Assembly (NCBI GenBank): GCA_017882505.1
Contig: JADGPJ010000010.1
Span: 1 to 48,666, forward strand
Direction: 5' to 3'
Source: Solirubrobacterales bacterium
GTDB lineage: Bacteria; Actinomycetota; Thermoleophilia; Solirubrobacterales; 70-9
DNA length: 48,666 nt
The position numbers and the translations under genes are program-made. The notes under the pieces were generated by a model. It made no database searches. It had not been told where the DNA came from and worked only from the letters and a program-made list of their open reading frames with translations. The first letter of the stretch is position 1; every line of letters starts with the position of its first letter. Below, piece by piece: positions 38,184-48,567 of the stretch.

Positions 38184-39792
38184 GACCACCGCAGACACCG
38201 GGAACGAGACCGTCGACGACGGTGCGATCCGGGTACGCCGGGCGTTGATCTCAGTCTCGGACAAGACCGGGGTGGCGGACTTCGCCAAGAGCCTCGCCGC
38301 GCTCGGGGTCGAGATCCTCTCGACCGGCGGCACCGCCAGCGCCCTGCGCGAGGCGGGCCTCAAGGTCACCGACGTCTCCGAGTTCACCGGCCAGGAAGAG
38401 ATCCTCGACGGCCGGGTCAAGACGCTGCACCCGCGGCTGCACGCGGCGCTGCTGGCGCGGCGCGAGGACCCCGACCACATGGCGACGCTGGAGCGCGAGG
38501 GGATCGAGCCGATCGACGTCGTCTGCGTCAACCTCTACCCGTTCGAGCAGACCGTCTCCGGCCACGAGGTCCCGTCCGAGGTGGCGATCGAGAACATCGA
38601 CATCGGCGGCCCGACGATGATCCGCGCCGCGGCGAAGAACCACGAGGGCGTCGCCGTCGTGGTCAAGCCCGAGTCCTACGACGCGGTCTGCGCCGAGCTC
38701 GAGGAGTCCGGCGGTGAGATCTCAGCCTCGACCCGGCACTGGCTCGCCAACGAGGCCTTCGCCCAGACCGCCCGCTACGACGCCGCAATCAGCCGCTGGT
38801 TCTCGACCGAGTACGAGGACTTCCCCGAACACCTCGTCGTCGCCTACGAGAAGGTGCTCGACCTCTCCTACGGCGAGAACCCGCACCAGCGCGCGGCGCT
38901 CTACTCGGAGGCCGGCGCCCGCTGCCACATCCTCTCGCGGGTCTCGAAGCTGCACGGTCGGGCTCTCTCCTTCAACAACGTGCTCGACCTCGACTCGGCC
39001 CGCAGCCTGGTCGGCGACTTCGAGCAGCCGGCCTGCGTGATCGTCAAGCACAACAACCCCTGCGGAGCGGCGATCGGCGCCGACATCCTCGAGGCCTACC
39101 TGAAGGCGCTCGCCTGCGACCCGCTCTCCGCCTACGGCGGCGTGATCGCGCTCAACCGGCCGATCGGGCTCGAGCTCGCCGAGGAGCTGCACAAGAACTT
39201 CGTCGAGGTGCTGATCGCCCCCGGCTTCGAGGACGGAGCCCTCGGGGTGCTGCAGCAGAAGGAGGCGATCCGGATCCTCTGCGAGGAGGAGCGCCGGGAG
39301 CCCGACCCCGACGAACGCGATGTCAAACGCGTGCTCGGCGGGCTGCTGATCCAGGACCGCGACGGCGACCCCGAGCCCCGGGAGCTGATGGAGGTGGTGA
39401 CGGAGACGCAGCCGAGCGATCAGCAGTGGCAGGACATGCTCTTCGCCTGGACCGTCGTCCGCCGCGTCCGCTCCAACGCGATCGTGATCGCCAAGGGCGG
39501 CGCCACCCTCGGCATCGGCGCCGGCCAGATGAGCCGGGTCGACTCGGTCCGCCTCGCGGTCGAGAAGTGCCGCGCCGCCCACGGCGAGGCCGCCGGCGCG
39601 CTGCTCGCCGGCTCGGCCATCGCCTCCGACGCCTTCTTCCCCTTCGCCGACGGTCCCGAGCTGGCGATCCAGGCCGGCTCGACCGCGGTGATCGAGCCCG
39701 GCGGCTCCAAACGCGACGGCGAGGTGATCGCCGCCTGCGACGCCGACGGCGTCGCAATGGTCTTCACCAAGCACCGGCACTTCCGGCACTAG
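38176..39792 (+). CDS. purH: bifunctional AICAR formyltransferase/IMP cyclohydrolase
   Basis: Last two steps to IMP. 538 aa. The N-terminal cyclohydrolase domain has ALISVSDKTGVADFAKSL, LSTGGTA and GGRVKTLHP-like DGRVKTLHPRLHAALL. The transformylase domain has LSYGENPHQRAALY, VKHNNPCGAA, DPLSAYGGVIALN and SDAFFPFADG, and the protein ends in the classic HRHFRH. It is slightly longer than usual because of a polar N-terminal tail (1-20). Confidence 0.98.
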   Translation: MTETTADTGNETVDDGAIRVRRALISVSDKTGVADFAKSLAALGVEILSTGGTASALREAGLKVTDVSEFTGQEEILDGRVKTLHPRLHAALLARREDPDHMATLEREGIEPIDVVCVNLYPFEQTVSGHEVPSEVAIENIDIGGPTMIRAAAKNHEGVAVVVKPESYDAVCAELEESGGEISASTRHWLANEAFAQTARYDAAISRWFSTEYEDFPEHLVVAYEKVLDLSYGENPHQRAALYSEAGARCHILSRVSKLHGRALSFNNVLDLDSARSLVGDFEQPACVIVKHNNPCGAAIGADILEAYLKALACDPLSAYGGVIALNRPIGLELAEELHKNFVEVLIAPGFEDGALGVLQQKEAIRILCEEERREPDPDERDVKRVLGGLLIQDRDGDPEPRELMEVVTETQPSDQQWQDMLFAWTVVRRVRSNAIVIAKGGATLGIGAGQMSRVDSVRLAVEKCRAAHGEAAGALLAGSAIASDAFFPFADGPELAIQAGSTAVIEPGGSKRDGEVIAACDADGVAMVFTKHRHFRH

Positions 39793-39806
39793 TCAACGAA
39801 GCGGAA

Positions 39807-40511
39807 TCAGGCCAGCGCCTTCTGCCGCTCGCTGGCACGCAGCACGTGGTCGCAGACCTCGTCGGGGGTGTCGGCGGTGAGGAGGAGCTCCTTGTCGGGG
39901 GTAGCGATCAGGCCGTCGTCCTCGAGGTCGTTGTCGATCCACTCCAACAGTGGCTTCCAGTACCGAGAGTCGACGAGGATGGTGGGGAAGTGCCTGATCC
40001 GGCGGGTCTGGATCAGGGTCAGGCTCTCGAACATCTCGTCGAGGGTGCCGAAGCCGCCGGGCATGATCACGAAGGCCCGGGCGTAGCGGACGAACATCAG
40101 CTTGCGGGCGAAGAAGTAGTGGAAGTGGAGGCTGCGGTTGACGTAGGGGTTGGTGCGCTGCTCCATCGGCAGCTCGATGTTGAGCCCGACCGAGAGGCCA
40201 CCGGCCTCGGCGGCGCCGCGGTTGGCCGCCTCCATCAGCCCGGGGCCACCGCCGGTGATCACGGTGAAACCGTGCTCGGAGAGGCGGTGAGCCGTGTCAC
40301 GGCAGAGCTCGTACCAGCGGTGGCCCTCGACGATCCGCGCCGAGCCGAAGATCGAGACGCCGTCGTCGATGTCGCGGAGGGCATCGAAGCCGACCTCGAT
40401 CTCGTCGTGGATGCGCTCGAGGCGGAGTTCGTCGCGCTCTCCGACGTCGGACGGGGTGCGGAGCAGCAGCTCGTCGCGCTTCCCTTCTCCGCTCGCTCCC
40501 AGCCCGGCCAA
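39807..40511 (-). CDS. LOG-family (TIGR00730-type) nucleotide 5'-monophosphate phosphoribohydrolase
   Basis: 234 aa. The lysine-decarboxylase-like/LOG motifs GGGPGLMEAANRGA and PGGFGTLDEMFE are both present. In plants and several bacteria such proteins release the base from (cytokinin) nucleoside monophosphates. VSIFGSARIVEGH opens the Rossmann fold after a polar 45-residue lead. The only usable start is TTG at 40511, just 2 nt after the mature 3' end of tRNA-Lys on the same strand. Cleavage at the tRNA 3' end would give an almost leaderless mRNA. A role in purine salvage would fit its neighbour purH. Confidence 0.87.
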   Translation of the reverse strand: MAGLGASGEGKRDELLLRTPSDVGERDELRLERIHDEIEVGFDALRDIDDGVSIFGSARIVEGHRWYELCRDTAHRLSEHGFTVITGGGPGLMEAANRGAAEAGGLSVGLNIELPMEQRTNPYVNRSLHFHYFFARKLMFVRYARAFVIMPGGFGTLDEMFESLTLIQTRRIRHFPTILVDSRYWKPLLEWIDNDLEDDGLIATPDKELLLTADTPDEVCDHVLRASERQKALA

Positions 40512-40513
40512 AG

Positions 40514-40587
40514 TGCCCCCGGCGGGATTCGAACCCGCGACGCGCGGCTTAAAAGGCCGCCGCTCTAACCGACTGAGCTACAGGGGC
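40514..40587 (-). tRNA. tRNA-Lys (UUU)
   Basis: A standard 74-nt cloverleaf read leftward: acceptor GCCCCTG with CGGGGGC, D-arm GCTC-AGTCGGTTA-GAGC, anticodon stem GCGGC/GCCGC with loop CTTTTAA (anticodon UUU), variable loop GCGTC, T-arm GCGGG-TTCGAAT-CCCGC, discriminator A. CCA is not encoded. A -10-like TACCAT (40602-40597) lies 9 nt upstream. Confidence 0.97.
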
Positions 40588-40596
40588 GAGGCGCCC

Positions 40597-40602
40597 ATGG
40601 TA
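40597..40602 (-). promoter_or_regulatory. -10 box of tRNA-Lys
   Basis: Minus-strand TACCAT, 9 nt before the tRNA 5' end, the same distance as at the tRNA-Glu-like gene. Confidence 0.4.
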
Positions 40603-40638
40603 GAGGGACGCTGAGTGGCGTGGCGCGGAGGTTCCGGC

Positions 40639-42854
<2,216 letters not shown>

Positions 42855-42945
42855 GCCATTGCCTCCGCCGGCATTACCCGGATCAGGTTCAACGGTCGGT
42901 GGCCTCGATGCCACCCTCTCAGCCCTCACGGGCTCCCGGTACAAC
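42855..42945 (-). promoter_or_regulatory. TPP riboswitch (THI element) controlling thiO-thiSG
   Basis: On the minus strand the aptamer core is recognisable: GGGAGCCC with GGGCTGAGAGGG (the CUGAGA motif), then a variable P3-type stem GGTGGC/GCCACC, then ACCTGATCCGGGTAATGCC and GGCGGAGGCAA. The GGAGG inside the last conserved block (42866-42862) is also the thiO Shine-Dalgarno, 7 nt before its TTG. TPP binding should therefore hide the ribosome site directly. P1 looks short and wobble-rich. Confidence 0.95.
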
Positions 42946-42949
42946 ATCG

Positions 42950-42955
42950 ATCCTA
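42950..42955 (-). promoter_or_regulatory. -10 box of the thiO operon
   Basis: Minus-strand TAGGAT lies about 4-8 nt before the 5' end of the riboswitch aptamer, placing transcription start at the beginning of P1. Confidence 0.45.
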
Positions 42956-42988
42956 CCCCCTTGGGGAGTCCGCAAGCCGGGGCAGGTT

Positions 42989-42994
42989 CATAAT
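42989..42994 (+). promoter_or_regulatory. -10 box of thiE
   Basis: CATAAT ends 6 nt before the thiE ATG (43001), implying a nearly leaderless mRNA. It diverges from the thiO promoter 34 bp away. Confidence 0.45.
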
Positions 42995-43000
42995 CGGAGC

Positions 43001-43741
43001 ATGAGCCTTGGGCCTCCAGAGGGAAGCGGGCGGCTGCGGCGCGAGCGGCTGCGCACCGCGCGCCTCTACTTCTGCTGCGAGGCGCGGCCGCGCGGCGACG
43101 ATCCCGAAGCGCTGCTGCGCTCCGCCCTCGGCGGCGGCGTCGACATCGTCCAGATCCGGGAGAAGGAGCTGGGGAGGGCCGAGATCGAACGATCCGCCGC
43201 GACCTTCCGACGCGTCTGCGACACGTACAGCACCCTCTTCATCGTCAACGACGATCCCGATCTGGCCCGCGCCTGCGACGCCGACGGCGTCCACGTCGGC
43301 CAGGACGACACCTCGGCCGAGGAGGCACGGGAGCTGCTGGGGCCCGACGCGATCATCGGTCTCTCGACCCACTCCGAGGAGCAGATCGCCGCCGCCGCCG
43401 AGCGCCCGGTCGACTACATCAGCGTCGGGCCGATCTGGGAGACGCCGACGAAGGCGGGCCGGCCTGCGGTCGGGCTCGAGCTCGTCACCCATGCCGCGGC
43501 GAACGCGACCCATCCGTTCTTCGGGATCGGCGGGATCGACGCGACCAACGCCGAGCAGGTGGTGCTGGCGGGAGCGCGGCGGATCTGCGCCGTGCGGGCA
43601 ATCCGCGACGCCGCCGACCCCGGCGCGGCCGCCGCCGAGCTGCGCCGCTCCTTCCTCGCCGCCGAGGGCGGCGCTCGCGGCGGCCAGGACGTGCTGCCGG
43701 ACCAGCCGGCTCCGTGGCGGGGCGTGGCGCCCGGTGGCTGA
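43001..43741 (+). CDS. thiE: thiamin phosphate synthase
   Basis: Joins the pyrimidine pyrophosphate and thiazole phosphate to thiamin phosphate. 246 aa, TIM barrel. Motifs: DIVQIREKELGRAEIE, TLFIVNDDPDLARACDADGVHVGQDD, GLSTHSEEQI, YISVGPIWETPTKAG and FFGIGGIDATN. There is a 15-residue lead and a Gly-rich C-terminal tail beyond the barrel. The ATG chosen fits the family; the frame is open further upstream. It is divergent from thiO and not itself behind a riboswitch. Confidence 0.94.
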   Translation: MSLGPPEGSGRLRRERLRTARLYFCCEARPRGDDPEALLRSALGGGVDIVQIREKELGRAEIERSAATFRRVCDTYSTLFIVNDDPDLARACDADGVHVGQDDTSAEEARELLGPDAIIGLSTHSEEQIAAAAERPVDYISVGPIWETPTKAGRPAVGLELVTHAAANATHPFFGIGGIDATNAEQVVLAGARRICAVRAIRDAADPGAAAAELRRSFLAAEGGARGGQDVLPDQPAPWRGVAPGG

Positions 43742-44225
43742 GGAGCGCCAGAAGCGCAAGCAGCGCGGCACCGACCCGATGGCGCGCGGCTACGCCCGCG
43801 CCGAGGAACGCAACCAGGCCGCACGCGAGGCGCTGGCGCCACTCGCCGAGGGCGAGCGGCCCAGGGTGGTGACGATCGGCGCCGTCGTCGCCGGACTGAT
43901 CGCGCTCTCGATCGTCGCCGGGTACGTGGCCGGGGTGAAGGTCAACGGCCAGACGCCACGGCTCCCCCAGGTGCTGGCACCGGCGCTGATCATGGGCGTG
44001 ATGTCGTGGGGGATGTGGCACGCCCGCTACTGGGCGGTGCTCGGCTTCCAGCTGATCCTCGTCTTCCTCATCTTCAGCGCCGTCTACGGGCTCGCCCTGC
44101 AGGCGGCGACCGTGGGCCAGTTCGCCGCGACGCTGGGGCTGCTGGCCGTCGCCGGCACCTTCTTCTTCTTCATGGTCAAGGCGATGGCGCGGATCCAGAT
44201 GCCGCAGCGCCTGCCACGCGAGTGA
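43734..44225 (+). CDS. four-helix membrane protein, unknown function
   Basis: 163 aa; GTG start overlapping the thiE stop by 8 nt. A charged N-terminal region (1-45, many Arg/Glu/Ala) precedes four hydrophobic helices at about 46-68, 79-98, 101-122 and 127-150, the last followed by a basic end (QMPQRLPRE). I do not recognise a family. Coupling to thiE could suggest a transport or membrane role in thiamin metabolism, but this is only positional. Confidence 0.65.
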   Translation: MAEERQKRKQRGTDPMARGYARAEERNQAAREALAPLAEGERPRVVTIGAVVAGLIALSIVAGYVAGVKVNGQTPRLPQVLAPALIMGVMSWGMWHARYWAVLGFQLILVFLIFSAVYGLALQAATVGQFAATLGLLAVAGTFFFFMVKAMARIQMPQRLPRE

Positions 44226-44299
44226 CCACTAGGCCGATCGGGGGGATCTACAAGTGGCCCTCCGGGCCGGCTCCGGCACTCCTATAGGCTCAGCGACCG

Positions 44300-45667
44300 A
44301 TGGCTGATTCCTTCGACACGATCGTTATCGGCGGTGGCCCAGGCGGCTATGTGGCCGCGATCCGCGCCGCGCAGCTCGGCCGCAAAGTCGCCGTCGTCGA
44401 GCGCGACAAGGCCGGCGGGCGCTGCCTCAACTACGCCTGCATCCCGGCCAAGACGATCCTGCGCACGGCGGAGATCTACGCCGAGGCCAAGGGCAGCGCC
44501 GACCTCGGCGTCGTCGCCAAGGACGTCTCGATCGACTGGGACGCGCTCGGCAAGCGCCGCGCCGCCGTCTCGGATTCCCTCTCGAGCGGGGTGAAGATGC
44601 TCTGGGACAAAAACAAGATTCCGACGATCGAGGGCGAGGCCTCCCTGACCCCCGAGGGCAACGTCAAGGTCGGCGACGGGGTCTACGAGGCCGGATCGGT
44701 GATCCTCGCCACCGGCTCGGTCGCGCTGCCGATCCCGGGCGTCGAGTTCGGCGGCCGCATCGTCGACACCTGGGGCGCCTGGTCGCTGCCGGAGCTGCCG
44801 AAGAAGATCGCGGTGGTCGGCGCCGGCGCCTCCGGCTCGGAGATCGCCTCCGCCTACGCCCGCTTCGGCACCGAGGTGATCCTGATCGAGATGCTCGACC
44901 AGATCCTCCCGGCCGAGGACAAGGACATTGCGAAGATCGTCGAACGCGTCTTCAAGAAACAGGGGATCGAGATCTCGACCGGCGCCCCGGTGGAAAACGT
45001 CGAGGCCGGCAAGAGCTCGGTCAAGTTCACCTACGGCGACAAGTCGGCCGAGGTCGACTACCTCTGCATCGCCGGCGGCCGCGTCGCCGACACCGGCCCG
45101 CTGGGCCTGAGAGAGGCCGGCGTCGAGCTCGAGGAGAACGGCAAGATCAAGGTCGATCCCTACGGGCAGACGACCAACCCCAAGGTCTTCGCGATCGGCG
45201 ACCTCGTCAACCGCAAGGCGCTCGCCCACAAGGCCTCCGAGGAGGGCGTCGTCGCGGTCGAGAAAGCCGCCGGCGTCGAGACCCACCCGGTCGACCAGGA
45301 GCTGATGGTCGGCGCCACCTTCACCCACCCCCAGGTCGCCAGCGTCGGGCTCACCGAGGCCGCCGCCAAGGAGGCCGGGCACGAGGTCAAGATCGGCAAA
45401 CAGAAAATCGCCGGCGAGGGCGCCGGCACCGTCTACGACGACAAAGACGGCCTGGTCAAGCTCGTGATCGACGCCAAGTACGGCGAGGTCCTCGGCGCCC
45501 ACATCGTCGGCAACCGCGCCTGCGACATGATCGCCGAGCTGGTCGCGACGATGGCGCTCGAGGGTGGTTACCAGGAGCTCTCGCGGATCGTCCATCCGCA
45601 CCCGACCGTCTCCGAGGCCGTGCTCGACGCGGCGCGGGCGGTCGACGGCTGGGCCATCCACGCCTGA
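44300..45667 (+). CDS. lpd: dihydrolipoyl dehydrogenase (E3)
   Basis: Reoxidises dihydrolipoyl groups of the 2-oxoacid dehydrogenase complex with FAD and NAD. 455 aa. FAD motif TIVIGGGPGGYVAAIRAAQLG; redox disulfide GGRCLNYACIPAKT (Cys-x4-Cys kept, neighbours unusual versus GGTCLNVGCIPSK); NAD motif KIAVVGAGASGSEIA; VFAIGD; and the C-terminal RIVHPHPTVSEAV with the active His-Glu. A -10-like TAGGCT ends 9 nt before the ATG. Lies upstream of pdhA-B-C, separated by one gene. Confidence 0.95.
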   Translation: MADSFDTIVIGGGPGGYVAAIRAAQLGRKVAVVERDKAGGRCLNYACIPAKTILRTAEIYAEAKGSADLGVVAKDVSIDWDALGKRRAAVSDSLSSGVKMLWDKNKIPTIEGEASLTPEGNVKVGDGVYEAGSVILATGSVALPIPGVEFGGRIVDTWGAWSLPELPKKIAVVGAGASGSEIASAYARFGTEVILIEMLDQILPAEDKDIAKIVERVFKKQGIEISTGAPVENVEAGKSSVKFTYGDKSAEVDYLCIAGGRVADTGPLGLREAGVELEENGKIKVDPYGQTTNPKVFAIGDLVNRKALAHKASEEGVVAVEKAAGVETHPVDQELMVGATFTHPQVASVGLTEAAAKEAGHEVKIGKQKIAGEGAGTVYDDKDGLVKLVIDAKYGEVLGAHIVGNRACDMIAELVATMALEGGYQELSRIVHPHPTVSEAVLDAARAVDGWAIHA

Positions 45668-45712
45668 GGCTCCTGCAAATCGGCGCATCTTGCTTGATTT
45701 TCGGAGCCTGAG

Positions 45713-46300
45713 ATGAATCGAGCCACTTTCTATTTCGATTTGGGATCGCCCTACGCCTACCTCGCGGCGGAGCGGATCAGCGGGCTGTTCACGGAAGCGG
45801 GGCTGGAGCAGCCGGAGTGGCAGCCGATTCTGCTCGGCGGCCTCTTTCAGCACTTCGGCCGCGACTCCTGGGGCAACGGGCCCGAGCGGGAGGCGGGGAT
45901 GGCCGAGGTCGAGCGCCGCGCCTCCGCCTACGGGCTGGCGCCGATCGTCTGGCCCGACCCCTGGCCCGGCAACACCCTGACCGCGATGCGGGTCGCGACC
46001 TTCGCCAAGCAGACCGGCCGCACCGTCTCCTTCTCCCTCGCCGCCTTCCGCCAGGCCTTCGCCGCCGGCCGCGACCTGACCGACCCCGACAACGTGATGA
46101 TCGCCGGCGCCGCCTGCGAGCTGCACCCGAAAGCGCTGCTGAAAGCGGTCCAGACCGAGATCGTCAAAGGCGCCCTGCGCGAGGCGACCGACGGGGCCGC
46201 GGCGCTCGGGGTCGAAGGCGTCCCCTCCCTCGTCGTCGGCGAGCAGGTCTTCTGGGGCGACGACCGGCTCGAGGAAGGGCTGGACGCGGTCGCGGGCTAA
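45713..46300 (+). CDS. DsbA-family/2-hydroxychromene-2-carboxylate isomerase-like protein
   Basis: 195 aa, thioredoxin fold with helical insertion (kappa-GST/HCCA isomerase group). The N-terminus ATFYFDLGSPYAYLAAERIS has Ser-Pro-Tyr where DsbA has CxxC, so it is not a dithiol oxidase. WPDPWPGNTLTAMRVATFAKQ and the cis-Pro segment GVEGVPSLVVGEQVFWGDDRLEE complete the family pattern. The GGAG ribosome site is 8 nt upstream of the ATG. Substrate unknown. It sits between lpd and pdhA. Confidence 0.82.
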   Translation: MNRATFYFDLGSPYAYLAAERISGLFTEAGLEQPEWQPILLGGLFQHFGRDSWGNGPEREAGMAEVERRASAYGLAPIVWPDPWPGNTLTAMRVATFAKQTGRTVSFSLAAFRQAFAAGRDLTDPDNVMIAGAACELHPKALLKAVQTEIVKGALREATDGAAALGVEGVPSLVVGEQVFWGDDRLEEGLDAVAG

Positions 46301-46358
46301 CCCCCCATTCGTCCCGCTCTGCCGAGCCGCGCCTGTCGAGGCGGCGATTTCCATGAAC

Positions 46359-46364
46359 TAATGT
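46359..46364 (+). promoter_or_regulatory. -10 box of the pdh operon
   Basis: TAATGT ends 8 nt before the ATG at 46373. It overlaps the other possible ATG (46361), which favours 46373 as the true start. Confidence 0.4.
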
Positions 46365-46372
46365 GGCGCTCG

Positions 46373-47578
46373 ATGCCTGACCTTCCCGACGCTGCCACCT
46401 GTTACGAGCTGCTGGCGCGAATGGCGCTGATCCGGCGCTTCGAGGAGGAGGCCGGGCGCCAGTACCAGCGCGCCAAAGCCGGCGGCTTCCTGCACCTGGC
46501 GATCGGCGAGGAGGCGACGATCGTCGGCACCACCTCGGTGATGCGCGACGAGGACTTCCTGATCGGGACCTACCGCACCCACGGCCACGCGATCGCCCGC
46601 GGCACCGATCCCAACCGGGTGATGGCGGAGCTCTTCGGTCGCGTCGACGGCACCAGCGGCGGCCGTGGCGGCTCGATGCACATCTTCGACGCCGAGAACC
46701 GGTTCATGGGCGGCTACGGGATCGTCGGCGGCAACCTGCCGATCGCCGCCGGCCTCGGCCTCGCCTCCCAGTACAAGGGCGAGGACTCGGTCACCGTCTG
46801 CATGTTCGGCGACGGCGGCACCAACACCGGCAACTTCGGCGAGACGATGAATCTGGCGGCGCTGTGGACGCTGCCGGTCCTCTTCCTGGTCGAGAACAAC
46901 CTCTACGGGATGGGCACGGCGGTCGAGCGGCACTCGGCCCAGACCGACCTCTCGAAGAAGGCTGAGGGCTACGGGATCCCGGGGACGCGGGTCGACGGCA
47001 TGGACGTCCTCGCCGTCCGCGAGGGCGTCGCCGAGGGGATCCGGATGGCGCGCGAAGACGCTCGGCCGACCCTGCTCGAGGCCTTCACCTATCGCTACCG
47101 TGGCCACTCAGCCGCCGACCCCGAGGTCTACCGCGAGCGCGAGGAGGTCGAGGAGTGGCAGGAGAAGGACCCGATCGAGAACTTCGCCAAGCGCTGCGTC
47201 GGGGCCGGCGTGCTGGGTGAGCGCGAGGTGCAGCAGGCGCGCGACACGGCCGAGGAGACGGTGCTCGCCGCGGCCGAGTTCGCCGAGGCCTCGCCGGAAC
47301 CGCCGCTCGACACGATGTACGAAAGCCTCTACGCGACGACCGACCCGAGCGGCTGGTACGCGGTCGACGAGCGCAGCCCCGAGCCGCACCGCGGCGAGCG
47401 CGAGGAGTCGATGCCCGACACCGCGCGCGAGCTGGCCGAAGCCGGCGCGGCCTACGCCGGGCGGCCCGAAGGCCCACGTCCCAACCCGGCGCTCGAGGGC
47501 GACGCCCGAGAGGGCACCGCGCACAACGTCGAGGACTCCGGCGAGCAGGCGGTCAACGCTCAGGAGGACGAAGGCTGA
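46373..47578 (+). CDS. pdhA: 2-oxoacid (pyruvate) dehydrogenase E1 alpha subunit with acidic C-terminal tail
   Basis: TPP-dependent decarboxylase subunit. 401 aa from the chosen ATG; 46361 is an alternative. Motifs: ALIRRFEEEAGRQYQRAKAGGFLHLAIGEEA, GTYRTHGHAIARG, GGRGGSMHIFD, and the TPP motif GDGGTNTGNFGETMN ending in ENN, then TYRYRGHSAADPE. The usual protein ends near residue 330; here a Glu/Ala/Pro-rich tail of about 70 residues follows. Pyruvate or branched-chain oxoacid specificity cannot be decided. pdhB overlaps by one base. Confidence 0.93.
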   Translation: MPDLPDAATCYELLARMALIRRFEEEAGRQYQRAKAGGFLHLAIGEEATIVGTTSVMRDEDFLIGTYRTHGHAIARGTDPNRVMAELFGRVDGTSGGRGGSMHIFDAENRFMGGYGIVGGNLPIAAGLGLASQYKGEDSVTVCMFGDGGTNTGNFGETMNLAALWTLPVLFLVENNLYGMGTAVERHSAQTDLSKKAEGYGIPGTRVDGMDVLAVREGVAEGIRMAREDARPTLLEAFTYRYRGHSAADPEVYREREEVEEWQEKDPIENFAKRCVGAGVLGEREVQQARDTAEETVLAAAEFAEASPEPPLDTMYESLYATTDPSGWYAVDERSPEPHRGEREESMPDTARELAEAGAAYAGRPEGPRPNPALEGDAREGTAHNVEDSGEQAVNAQEDEG

Positions 47579-48567
47579 TGGCGACGCTGCGGATGCGCGA
47601 GGCCCTGCGCGACGCGATGGCCGAGGAGATGCGCCGCGACGAGGCCGTCTTCGTGATGGGCGAGGACGTCGGCGTCTTCCAGGGCGCCTTCAAGGTCACC
47701 GAGGGCCTGCTCGACGAGTTCGGCGAGCGGCGGGTGCGCGACACGCCGATCTCCGAGAACACGATCGTCGGAGCCGGCGTCGGCGCGGCGATGGCCGGCC
47801 TGCGGCCGATCGTCGAGCTGATGACCGTCAACTTCTCGCTGCTGGCGCTGGACCAGATCGTCAACCACGCCGCCGCGATCCCCTACATGTTCAACGGCCA
47901 GGCGAAGGTGCCGATGGTGGTGCGGATGCCCGGTGGCGGCGGGCACCAGCTCGGCCCCACCCACTCCCACAGCTTCGAGGCCCTCTACCTCCAGGTCCCC
48001 GGCCTGCTGGTCGCCTGCCCATCCACCCCGGCCGACGGCAAGGCGCTGCTGAAGACGGCGATCCGCGACGACAACCCGGTCATCTTCATCGAGCACGAGA
48101 GCCTCTACGGCGTTCGCGGCGAGGTGCCGGAGGGCGATGACCACGTACTGCGCTTCGGCGAAGCGGCGGTGCGGCGCGAGGGCGGCGACGTGACGATCGT
48201 CGGCATCCTCAAGATGGCCCAGGTGGCCGAGGAGGCGGCGCGCACGCTTTCGCACGAGCACGGCATCGAGGCCGAGGTGATCGACCCGCGGACTCTGCGC
48301 CCGCTCGACCTCGACACGATCCTCGACTCGGTCCGCAAGACCAACCACGCGGTGATCGTCGAGGAGGGCTGGCCGCACGGCGGCGTCGGCGCCAACCTCT
48401 CGACGCTGATCACCGAGCAGGCCTTCGACGACCTCGACGCGCCGGTACAGCGAGTGACCGGCGCCGACGTCCATATGCCGTACTCGAAACGGCTCGAGCA
48501 GGCGGCGATTCCGCATGAGGAGCATGTGGTGAGCGCGGCCCTGGCGACCCTGGAGGGATCGATCTAA
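47578..48567 (+). CDS. pdhB: 2-oxoacid (pyruvate) dehydrogenase E1 beta subunit
   Basis: 329 aa, the partner of PdhA in the alpha2beta2 E1. Motifs: MREALRDAMAEEMRRDEAVFVMGEDVGVFQGAFKVTEGL near the N-terminus, RDTPISENTIVGAGVGAAMAGLRPIVE, VVRMPGGGGHQLGPTHSHSFEA, and the C-terminal transketolase domain with VIDPRTLRPLDLDTI and VEEGWPHGGVGANLS. ATG overlaps the pdhA stop (TGATG), and its stop overlaps pdhC (TAATG), showing tight coupling. Confidence 0.96.
   Translation: MATLRMREALRDAMAEEMRRDEAVFVMGEDVGVFQGAFKVTEGLLDEFGERRVRDTPISENTIVGAGVGAAMAGLRPIVELMTVNFSLLALDQIVNHAAAIPYMFNGQAKVPMVVRMPGGGGHQLGPTHSHSFEALYLQVPGLLVACPSTPADGKALLKTAIRDDNPVIFIEHESLYGVRGEVPEGDDHVLRFGEAAVRREGGDVTIVGILKMAQVAEEAARTLSHEHGIEAEVIDPRTLRPLDLDTILDSVRKTNHAVIVEEGWPHGGVGANLSTLITEQAFDDLDAPVQRVTGADVHMPYSKRLEQAAIPHEEHVVSAALATLEGSI

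Noticed and set aside
42855-42947. Longer thiO reading frame through the leader
   Set aside because: This stretch is the TPP riboswitch; the TTG after it has a properly spaced ribosome site.
44282-46354. 690-codon open frame on the minus strand across lpd and the DsbA-like gene
   Set aside because: Antisense shadow of real genes; low-complexity composition and no recognisable motif.
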